Below the pieces are notes generated by a model. The model made no database searches and had not been told where the DNA came from. It worked only from the letters and a program-made list of their open reading frames with translations. Source: Lachancea mirantina (Eukaryota; Ascomycota; Saccharomycetes; Saccharomycetales; Saccharomycetaceae). Taken from it: a stretch of DNA of 64,000 bases. Positions 19,034 to 28,300 of this stretch are shown one piece after another (the stretch's first letter is position 1; every line of letters starts with the position of its first letter). A program made the position numbers and the translations under genes. Where the stretch lies: assembly GCA_900074745.1 (NCBI GenBank), contig LT598465.1, positions 806,001-870,000 of the forward strand, given 5' to 3'.

Positions 19034-21350
19034 ATGCACATACTGGTAAGTTCCGTTCAATTCTCCTCTGTCTGGTTTTCGCCGTACTGACTTCTCGCGC
19101 CAGCTGACAAACGACGATGGTCCTCCGGACCCACACGCCTCGCCCTACGTCCGACACCTCGTACAGCACATAGTGCGACGCCGCCCAGACTGGCGCCTGA
19201 CCATTTGCGTCCCGGACCGCCAGCGGTCCTGGATCGGCAAGGCTCACTTTGCTGGCCGCGATGCACACGCGAGATTCGCGTACATGGCCCGAGACGCGAC
19301 AGACGAGGCTCTTCTGGGGCCCTTCCCGCAGCCACAGCGTGTGACGCCCGACTCCGCGCTCCCTTGTATCGAGAATTCTCTGGTCCCGGAAGACGCAATC
19401 ACGTGGTGTCTCGTCGATGGTACGCCTGCGACCTGTACCGACATAGGGCTCCACCACCTGTGCAATTCCGACATCGATCTGGTCATCTCTGGGCCCAATG
19501 TCGGTCGAAACACGTCGGCAGCGTACATCACGTCCAGCGGCACAGTTGGTGCCGCCATGGAGGCCGTGTGGTCTGCTGGAAAGCGTGCAATCGCCGTCTC
19601 CTGGGCATACTCTCACGGCAACCCACAGGTGCGTGAAGACATCCTCATCGCGGCAGCGGAAAAGACGTGCAGTGTGATCGATGCCCTCATCGGCCACTGG
19701 CACCCGTCAGCGCACTTCTACAGCGTCAATGTGCCGCTCATCGAGACACTGGGCCCACAGACGCGCGCCGTGTACACGCACATCTGGGAGAATACCTGGT
19801 GCTCCATTTTTGAGCTGAAGGATGACGGCACTGCCCGCGAAAGCTCGGACTCGGACGCATTGCAGATTGCTGATGCGCGTGCCGAACCACACGGCATCAC
19901 TTTCCGCTGGAGACCTAATTTCGCCCGCCAAAGGAACGTCACACACACGGCTAAACCACTTAACGACCTCGCTGCAGTTGACGAAGGTCACGTGAGTGTC
20001 ACTGCCCTTCGGGCGGTATTCCAACAGGTCGAACCGCTCAAAACCGGCGAGTTGCCGCTTGAAGTAGCGCAAAGTTTACCGTTTGAATCGAGCCGTAAGC
20101 GCAACACTCGTCTTCTGCTCTCAGTACCGTCCAATGACTATATTAGAATGCCTCTGCTGGAAGCCTTTGCGAGGCACGTGCCGGAGGTGAGGATAACCGA
20201 TGCTGGCGGAAGTGCGGCGCTAGCACATGCTGCGCTCAAGCATGCTACTGCTGGTGTTAACGCGAGGGTGTTACATTATGGGGAGTACGAACATATAGAT
20301 TTTGATCGGTTGAGTCAACCCAGTGGCGATTATTACGCCAACTGCTACGCTTATCGGAAGGCCCTCATCCGCAAACATTATCTGGCGCACACGGTGCGCG
20401 CATATGTGGCCAAAAATCCTAACGCGCTTCTCGCAAAAGCATTTATGGAGTCCTTCCCTATAAACGTTGATTATGCCGAATTTTTGGATGACGCCCTGGA
20501 CGAAGCCTGGGAGCTCCGCCAGGAACTTGAGCGTGAGCAAAAATGGTGGATTTTGAAGCCCAGTATGAGCGACAAGGCACAAGGCATCCGTGTTTTCAAG
20601 AGCGTGGAAGAGCTGCAAGCTATTTTCGATTCTTTTGAGGAAGAAGGAGTTTCTGACGACGATGAGAAGGGGGAAAACCATGATACACGTGTCGTAACGT
20701 CTCAGTTGCGGGACTTTCTGGTACAGGAGTACCTGTTGAAGCCACTTCTGTTGCCCTCAATGGACAATCGAAAGTTTCACATTCGATGCTATGTCACCAG
20801 CCGCGGCGATCTACAGGTGTTTGTGTTCGATCGCATGTTGGCCTTGTTCGCTCCTTCTGCTTTCGTTTCTCCAGCCGAGGTCTCGGAGTACTCGCCTACC
20901 GACATCAATGCCCTCGCATGCCATTTGACCAATACTTGCCTGTATGTTGATGAGAATTTTATGAAAACGAATGCAGTACGTGAATTTGACGACTTATCCG
21001 ACCTATCTACGGATGAGAAACTGAGAATCAAATCTCAAATACATGAAATTACAAAAGAGCTCTTTTTGGCGGCTGTGACTACAAACCGCATGAATTTCCA
21101 GCCTCTTGAACGTGGTTTTGAAATTTACGGACTTGATTTTCTGGTTGACGAAAATTTGGACGTAAAGGTACTCGAAGTCAATGCGTTTCCTGATTTCAAA
21201 CAAACTGGCGAAGAGCTGCGCTCCCTGGTTGAGGAGCTATTTGATGAAGTCGTGAAGCAATGCGTCGTGCCCATTGTTACTGGTGGAAACGCAATTTCTG
21301 CAGGCCCTAACTTCAGTAAGGTTCTCGATCACCAGTCCCACAACTGGTAA
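19034..21350 (+). CDS. PBY1: SurE-like / tubulin-tyrosine-ligase-like fusion protein Pby1 (one intron)
   Basis: Spliced gene, join of 19034-19045 and 19104-21350, giving 752 aa (S. cerevisiae about 753). The four-codon first exon encodes MHIL; after the 58-nt intron the protein continues LTNDDGP, reproducing the conserved SurE-type N-terminus (MRVLITNDDGP in S. cerevisiae). Residues 1 to about 300 form the SurE-like phosphatase/nucleotidase fold (NDDG acidic site, DGTPATCTDIGL, SGPNVGRNTSAAY). The C-terminal half is a TTL/ATP-grasp domain with WWILKPSMSDKAQGIRVF near residue 485, HIRCYV, LTNTC and LEVNAFPDFKQTG. Pby1 is a P-body-associated protein in yeast. GC content falls strongly from 5' to 3' in the gene. 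It is the YBR094W homolog. Confidence 0.95.
19046..19103 (+). other. Spliceosomal intron in PBY1
   Basis: 58 nt, starting GTAAGT at 19046 and ending CAG at 19103. The branch site TACTGAC at 19085-19091 differs from TACTAAC in one base, and its branch A is 13 nt from the 3' end. It falls between codons 4 and 5 (phase 0). Without it the ORF has no ATG and lacks the catalytic NDDG. Confidence 0.9.
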
Positions 21351-21475
21351 GATGCACACCTAGTTTCAGTAAAGGAGGTTTGGTCTGAAGTTTCCACCGG
21401 GGTTTGTGCATTTTTTGTTTACATGATGTTCATAGATGTTTCACATGTATGCGTCATTGAACGTAAGGTCGCCAT

Positions 21476-22489
21476 TCATTCCTCTTGAGCAGAACTTTCC
21501 TCCTCAGCCATATCCTCAGTCATTGTTTTATTCGTAGTTGCACTAATGAGTCCGCGTTTTACCATATCCAGCGCAGAAGGAACAGTGACGTCTTCTTCAG
21601 GGATGCCATTATATTCCTTACCCCACGCCAAAACCCTCCGTCGTATTCTATTAGCCTTAACGAGACAATTGCGAATTTTTTGCAAATTCCTTATAAACTC
21701 TTGATTTCTTTGCAGCGCAATTTGCGTGAGTTGCCGCGCAGTTTCAATCTCCTCTGATACCTGTTCGTGGTTTTGCGGTATCAAGGACGTGAGTGTGTTG
21801 GTTGGGTCAAATCCTGGCAGTGCAAAAAAGGGATCCTCGTCATCACCATTTGGAAGTCGACTTTCTTTAATTTTCCTAGGTTGTTCGTCTCCATGTTCAT
21901 CTGGTAAATTTAAATTATGGTTATAATCCACTAATTGTAGAGTGTCTTCTAGTATGGTATCGGGATGATTTCCTAAAAAAACCTCTAGAAGTTTCGAATA
22001 ATGAATGACGTTGATCTGTTCTTTCTCTATCATCAAAACAGAGCGCTGTGCCAACTCCTCCAATATAGTGCTCATGAAGGTTCGTGATACAGCAGGATGA
22101 TCGATCACGTCCCCGAGCGACTGCATGGGTGTCAAGATGCGCTTAACGTCCACCAACTCATGCAAATCCACGTTGTCCGTTTCAATTTTATCAACGTATT
22201 TACGCCCCAAAAGCTTGTGCTCAGACCCATTGTAAAACACTTTTTCCTCCGTTATTTCTGTCGAATCATCCAAGAAACTCCGGCTTATTCCTTCTGACCC
22301 TTGCAACAGCTTGTTTCCTCGGTTAGAAGTAGCTCCCTCTGCAGCAGGAAAAATGAACCCGTCCCCAGAATGCTTGAGAGACGGATAATTACCGCTTTTA
22401 TGCTTGTAAATAGCTTTCACAAACGCTCGTATTTGATCAACTTCGCCGGTATTGGTTTCCGGTTTTTCAATTAAGGTCATGTCGGTCAT
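21476..22489 (-). CDS. RXT2: Rpd3L histone deacetylase complex subunit Rxt2
   Basis: Subunit specific to the large Rpd3L deacetylase complex in the nucleus. From the first ATG (22489) it has 337 aa; S. cerevisiae Rxt2 is about 430. The RXT2_N-type block includes RGNKLLQ, VFYNGSEHKLLGRKY and ILTPMQSLGDVIDHPAVSRTF. Downstream is a helical region (RNQEFIRNLQKIRNCLVKANRIRRRVLAW) and an acidic tail. The frame remains open and protein-like for 64 codons upstream of this ATG, to a TAA just before 22680, with no ATG; a 5' exon or sequence error is possible. It is the YBR095C homolog, convergent with PBY1 and divergent with the YBR096W homolog. Confidence 0.85.
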   Translation of the reverse strand: MTDMTLIEKPETNTGEVDQIRAFVKAIYKHKSGNYPSLKHSGDGFIFPAAEGATSNRGNKLLQGSEGISRSFLDDSTEITEEKVFYNGSEHKLLGRKYVDKIETDNVDLHELVDVKRILTPMQSLGDVIDHPAVSRTFMSTILEELAQRSVLMIEKEQINVIHYSKLLEVFLGNHPDTILEDTLQLVDYNHNLNLPDEHGDEQPRKIKESRLPNGDDEDPFFALPGFDPTNTLTSLIPQNHEQVSEEIETARQLTQIALQRNQEFIRNLQKIRNCLVKANRIRRRVLAWGKEYNGIPEEDVTVPSALDMVKRGLISATTNKTMTEDMAEEESSAQEE

Positions 22490-22798
22490 TATGGGGGCTT
22501 TTTCGTTTCCGTTTTTGCTTCTAACACGAGTCAGATACTGATCGAGAGCCAATGATTGAGTAAGATGGTGAAACAGTACCGAAGTTTTTTTTGTCCCCAC
22601 CAACTGCTCCAGTTGAGTCCGTACTTGTTTCCATTTCTCATCCTTCTGTTTATCAACAACTGAGAAATGAAGGTACGTTTAAACGAAGGATTTTTGATTC
22701 TCGAAAATGAAAACCTGGAGCTCGACGACTGTCCTTCAATAAGCTCTCAACGGAAGGTTAGCCAACATCGCGATTTCGAGCTTACAAAGTTATCAACA

Positions 22799-23485
22799 AT
22801 GATCGCTGGAGTAATTAAATGGGTTTCAATTATGGCCTTGATTTCCACTTACAAGTCTTTGCCTGGTGCGTATTTTGTAAGATTCTACTTGCGTGCCCTT
22901 AAAAACCTCGTTTTGCCTCAAATTACGGGGAAGAACACCAGAAACATTAGGACACTACAAAACGATAGATACGGTTGTTTCGCTTACACGACATTATCGA
23001 CGTATGCTTCTCCATTCGAATGCGACTTTTACATGCACAAGAGTAACAGTACTTATTTCGAAGAAATGGATATCTCGAGGGGCGATCTCATGACCACCAT
23101 TTTTCAAAAACTATTTTTGACGTCTAAAAGATGGCCCTACGTACCGGTTGCCAACGTTTTCACAAACTTCTTGAAGGAAATCAAGCCGTTTCAGAGATAC
23201 GAAGTTCGGAGTTGCATATTATGTTGGGACGAAAAGTGGATTTACGTGTTGAGCCGCTTCTTGATCAATAATGGGTCTCAATTAGCTTCGCTTGGCATCA
23301 CAAAGTATGTTTTGAAGGACGGAAGAAAGACGATTGCACCTAAGGACGCGTTGGAAATTTGCGGTCTTCTCAATGACGAAGTCGAGGCCATTTCTGCTAA
23401 GAACTTGAAAGTTTTGCAAGAGCAATCTGGATTTCACAATACTACGCCGTTGGAGACCATCAAACACGAATACACTGCCATTTAA
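22799..23485 (+). CDS. YBR096W homolog, thioesterase-like (hotdog/THEM6-type) protein
   Basis: Conserved protein of unknown exact function, localised to the ER in S. cerevisiae and related to the acyl-thioesterase-like THEM6 family. From the ATG at 22799 (CAACAATG context) it has 228 aa, against 230 in S. cerevisiae, and the start aligns. A longer frame to an ATG at 22667 adds 44 residues that lack family support. An N-terminal hydrophobic segment (residues about 3-17) probably anchors it. It is followed by LPGAYFVRFYLRALKNL, DTYASPFECDFYMHKSNSTYFEEMDISRG-like sequence and WDEKWIYVLSRF. The SPFECD...HKSNSTYF stretch corresponds to the hotdog core. Confidence 0.9.
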   Translation: MIAGVIKWVSIMALISTYKSLPGAYFVRFYLRALKNLVLPQITGKNTRNIRTLQNDRYGCFAYTTLSTYASPFECDFYMHKSNSTYFEEMDISRGDLMTTIFQKLFLTSKRWPYVPVANVFTNFLKEIKPFQRYEVRSCILCWDEKWIYVLSRFLINNGSQLASLGITKYVLKDGRKTIAPKDALEICGLLNDEVEAISAKNLKVLQEQSGFHNTTPLETIKHEYTAI

Positions 23486-23848
23486 ATTTAGTTTGCGATA
23501 TCCAGGCCTACCTCGGCGTGCTCATTTCTCGCAATTATCGATTTCTCTAGGGATTCATTGTGAAACTTAAATATACGAAAACTAGGATGTGATCAAAATG
23601 ACCACATAGCTGAAGTCAAGATTACAAAGCCGTCATTCATGTGCACCGTGACTTCATTGATACCGTCTGACGTCTGAAATTTGTGGGTTTTCGCTTTTGG
23701 TGCTAACACAAAAATCGGCTTGACAGACAAGATATTCTCGACGTGATGAAAGAATTTTACTTGATTACACTTTCATGCTCAGACAAAGACTAAGTTTGCG
23801 GCTGAGAAGTATTCAAGGCAATTTTCGTGGTCGGTTGAACTCAGTTCC
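23486..23848. promoter_or_regulatory. SMK1 upstream region with a possible middle sporulation element
   Basis: About 360 bp. AACACAAAA at 23705-23713, about 140 bp before the SMK1 ATG, matches the CRCAAAW core of the Ndt80-bound middle sporulation element, though not the leading G. Such an element controls SMK1 in S. cerevisiae. The short core makes this tentative. Confidence 0.4.
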
Positions 23849-25075
23849 ATGTCGCTCCCATTTGCTTTGAATTCGAATACAAACGTATTAAATCAAGCTC
23901 AACAAAATGAAAACATCAACAAAAGGCAGAACGTTACTCAAAAGCATGAAGAGCGTTTGAACTGTCTGCCGAAAAGTCACCCGATTTTGAGAGACATTCG
24001 CACGGTTTATCAAAAGGCAAACTTTTCGGTGCCGGGACATTATGAAATTATACAAATCTTGGGCAAAGGCTCCTATGGAGTCGTCGTTTCGGCTGTTGAC
24101 AAAAGAGATCCCAGTCTTCTAAGTCGACTTGCCATAAAAAAAGTGACCAACGTTTTCAATCGCGAAGTGCTCCTCAAAAGAGCTATACGCGAACTGAAAT
24201 TTTTGAATTTTTTTCGAGGTCATAAGAACATTGTCAGTTTGGTCGACTTAGAACTTGTTACAGCAAAACCATATGAAGGACTCTATTGCTACCAGGAGCT
24301 TATTGACTATGATCTTGCTCGTGTTATTCATTCCAGCGTTCAATTTTCAGAATTTCACATAAGACACTTTTTGTATCAAATACTGTGCGGCCTCAAATAC
24401 ATCCACAGCGCTGAGGTGATTCACAGGGACCTGAAACCCGGAAATATATTGTGCACAATTAATGGGACCCTTAAAATCTGTGATTTTGGACTTGCACGTG
24501 GCGTTTCTCCTCTATACACACAGACCAGCACTGGGGAGATGTCAATTACAAATTACGTGGCAACCAGATGGTATCGTGCTCCAGAGTTGATCTTATCCTA
24601 CAAGAAGTATACAAAAGCAATTGACATGTGGGCAGTGGGGTGCATTCTCGCCGAGTTTTACGGAAGAAAACCAGCATTCATGGGCCAGGATTCCTTGCAT
24701 CAAGTGTCCGAAATAATGAGATTCATCGGCTCTCCCACGTACGATGTCATTAGTAAATACGCTTCGACGCGAGCATGGGATTTTTTCGCTCAGCGGCCGC
24801 AGCAGAAGAAGTTGGCCTGGAAAAGTGTTTACACTTTCGCTTGTGACGATGCCATGTCCCTGCTTGATGACTTGCTACAATGGGACCCCGATACGCGACC
24901 CACTGTTGAGCAAGCCATTGCTCATCCGTTTTTGTCTGAGGTGAGAAATTTGAACGACGAGCCAACATGTCCACACGGCCATTTCGACTACTCTTATGAG
25001 AAAGAGTTCACCTCTATGAAGAAAATAAGAGATTGCATTTCTCAGGAAGTAACAATTTTCAACGCTACGAAGTGA
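23849..25075 (+). CDS. SMK1: Sporulation-specific MAP kinase Smk1
   Basis: MAP kinase needed for spore wall morphogenesis in meiosis. The predicted protein has 408 aa (S. cerevisiae 388). The glycine loop is at 71-78 (LGKGSYGV), the VAIK-type lysine lies in LAIKKV, the catalytic loop is VIHRDLKPGN near 190, then DFGLARG. The activation loop carries the diagnostic Thr-Asn-Tyr (residues 234-236) rather than TEY or TGY, followed by VATRWYRAPE. TNY is the signature of Smk1, which autophosphorylates its Tyr with Ssp2. The N-terminal 60 residues are Asn/Gln-rich and variable. It is the YPR054W homolog, inserted between YBR096W and VPS15 homologs, as expected from merged gene order. Confidence 0.95.
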   Translation: MSLPFALNSNTNVLNQAQQNENINKRQNVTQKHEERLNCLPKSHPILRDIRTVYQKANFSVPGHYEIIQILGKGSYGVVVSAVDKRDPSLLSRLAIKKVTNVFNREVLLKRAIRELKFLNFFRGHKNIVSLVDLELVTAKPYEGLYCYQELIDYDLARVIHSSVQFSEFHIRHFLYQILCGLKYIHSAEVIHRDLKPGNILCTINGTLKICDFGLARGVSPLYTQTSTGEMSITNYVATRWYRAPELILSYKKYTKAIDMWAVGCILAEFYGRKPAFMGQDSLHQVSEIMRFIGSPTYDVISKYASTRAWDFFAQRPQQKKLAWKSVYTFACDDAMSLLDDLLQWDPDTRPTVEQAIAHPFLSEVRNLNDEPTCPHGHFDYSYEKEFTSMKKIRDCISQEVTIFNATK

Positions 25076-25379
25076 ACATTTATTTCCTTCCGCTCTTTTG
25101 ACTCTAGCTCAGGCCCAATTTTTGAAAGCGTTGTACGTTAATGGGACCTTTTGCTAACCCCTAATCAAACAATAGATTTCACAGAAACACTTACAATTTC
25201 TTGCATTTATATGACATTTATAAGCCGTAAAAGATCAAAAAGGGACTATCTTGCGCTTTTCAGGCCTTTATTAGCGTTTGGCGTTTATTTTCATAGTAAA
25301 ACGTTGACGATGATATGTGGAAGAGTTCTTGTTGATCATATTTCAAGGACCTGAATATCAATTGAAAGTGGGATGAAAT
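25076..25379. other. Intergenic region SMK1/VPS15
   Basis: About 300 bp of AT-rich sequence; no gene or strong site is seen. Confidence 0.35.
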
Positions 25380-28300
25380 ATGGGGGCTGACCTCTCGTTA
25401 TTAGCCCATACTGCGCCATCTATAGCCATATCGTCTTATGTTGATGTTTTGGAAGAAGTTCATTATGTGTCTCAACTTAACTCCTCACGATTTCTGAAAA
25501 CTTGTAAAGCCTTAGATCCTCATGGCGAAGTGATCATCAAAGTTTTCATAAAGCCAACAGATGACTATAACCTGGAACAAGTTGTAAGATCCGTCCAAAC
25601 TCAGACTTCGAAGCTAGCCGATATTCCTTGTGTTCTCAATTATGGCAAAATCTTAGAGACTGACCGCGCTGGATACTTGATTAGACAACACCTTCGACGT
25701 AATCTTTACGATCGACTGAGTTCAAGACCATTTTTGGAGCTGATTGAACTGAAATTTATGGTTTTCCAATTTCTTCAGGCGCTAAAGGCGATCCATTCCG
25801 TGGATGTTGTCCACGGCGACCTTAAAACAGAGAATCTGATGCTAACGAGCTGGAACTGGTTAGTTTTGACAGATTTCTCCTCATTTCTGAAACCAACGTA
25901 TTTACCAGAGGATAATCCAGGCGAGTTCTCTTTCTATTTTGATACTTCACAGCGCAGAAGTTGTTACATCGCTCCAGAGAGGTTTAACACGAAACTATAC
26001 AAGGAGGGAAAAAGGTCAAGGACCTTGCCCTCACAAAAAATGGATATCTTTAGCGCTGGTTGCTGTATTGCGGAACTTTTCAGCGAAGGATATTCCATTT
26101 TCGATTTATCTCAGCTTTTCAAATACAAGACGGGCGAGTACGATCCGCGAGAGTTTCTGGACCGCCACCTGGAAAATGATCAAATTCAAAATCTCGTGCT
26201 TAGCATGATTGCTTTAAATCCGAAAAACCGACCCTCGGCCGCAGATTTATTAGAAAGATACCGGGGAAATCTGTTTCCAGAGAGTTTTTATAAGTTCTTT
26301 TATGACTACGTCAAGGATCTGACCATTGTTGCCAGCGGCATTCTTCCAAAAACGAGACAATCAGAGATGCAGGCCCTGAATGGCAGAGCACAAGATATCG
26401 ACAAGATGGTAGAAAAAATTTATGGAGATTTTGGTAAGATATGCGCAACCCTGCATTATCCTTTGGAGATTGTTTCAAAGCCAATACCACCGAGCCGGCT
26501 TTTTGGAAATTTTCTCAACATTCCATCGACGGGAGTCATTGCTTTACAGCCTTTCAATCCTGATGTCGAATCTTCTGCAAGTGAATCTGCCCTGCTTCAT
26601 ATTTCTCTTTTGTCACATGCAATGAGAAATGTTGTAAAGCTCAGAACAAGGTTGAGATGCCTCGAGCTATTAGCCGCATTCTCGCTATTTGTTTCTGATG
26701 CTAACAAGCTCGATCGTGTTGTACCATTTATTATCTCCATGTTCAATGATAATACACAAGCGATACAGGGGCAGGCTATTCATGTCTTAACACAGGTTTT
26801 GGGGACAGTGACAAAACCAACAAGCTTGAATGCAAATGTTTTCACCGACTATATTTTACCAAGATTCAAGAAGCTTCTGCATGTTTCTAAGAATAACACT
26901 TACGTCAGGATGCTCTTCGCCGCGGATTTGGGGGAGATTTGTCGAGCAGCGTCGAAATTTCAAAAAGCGGGCTATCTTTCAAAAGAAAATGACCAACTAA
27001 ATGGCTCAGCGGGGATACAACACCGAAGATTGATAAAAGATTTTGAGGAGATAATTGTTGCCTTATTGACGGACAACGAGACAAATGTTAGAATGGCCCT
27101 GCTTTCTGATTTACTGCCAATTTGCCATTTGTTTGGACGCGAAAAGACTAACGATATCATTTTGAGCCATATGATCACTTATTTGAACGATAAGAATTCA
27201 TCACTGCGGCGAATGCTCATAGAAACAATTACATCTGTCGCAATTTTGATGGGTCCAATAACGCTAGACCAATACATTTTGCCACTTCTAGTACAAACGA
27301 TAACTGATTCAGAAGAGCTCGTTGTTACGAGTGTTCTTCAAAGTATAACAGCTCTATGCAAAGTTGGTCTCATCCGAAAAAAGTACTTCTTAGACATAGC
27401 TGAGATTGTTTCCACATTGCTGCTTCATCCTAATGCGTGGATAAGACAGTTTTCACTTTTATTCCTGATTGAGATTTCTCAAAAGCTGCATATAGCAGAG
27501 GTTTATTGTCTGCTTTATCCGATAATTAAACCATTTTTTGATACAGAAGTTGAACTTACTTGGGAGTGCATGCTGTCGAGCTGCAAAAAGCCTATCTCTC
27601 GAGCGGTTTACAATTTACTGTGCACCTGGTCATTGCGTGCTGGCAATTCATTCTTCTGGCGGCAAGAACCAACCAAAAAGATGGACGCTTTTGGTAATCC
27701 AAATATTATCTTCATTTCAAAAGATTCGTCCTCAAAAAACTATGGTCTTAATAGAGGAAACGCAGAGCTCAGAGGAATTAGGAAGCACGCCGAGAATCAT
27801 GACTATCTTCTCACCAATGAGGACAAAAATTGGATTGAAAAACTGAAGACGGTGGGTCTTGTCGAAGGGGAATTCTGGAAAATAGCTGCTATGAGACCAT
27901 ACGTATATCGGGTCTCAAGAATGATAGCGAGGAGGCCCGATGTAACTGCATCACAAAATGAGACTACGGATTTCAACTTGAGCGAACTTGCAATAGGACC
28001 TTCTGTATCAAACAAACTCCCTCAAAATGTATTTTTTGATGCAGTATTTCCCCTTTCATCAGATTCAGCTAAAGAATCGGCACATCTTATCTTAAAAAAG
28101 AAGCTTCAGAGTACTCCAAGTCCAGCTCCGAACTCAACGTCCGCGGCTCTTTCACGTCCAGTAGAGGCGCATGGATCTTTGATTTTAGCAAGCAGAGCAA
28201 CGTCTACCATAACGTCATGCTTGAACAACATTTACGTCCAGTTAGAGCCGTCGAGTTTATCTCGCGCAAATGGCAATAACACTTCACTAATTGATCCAAA

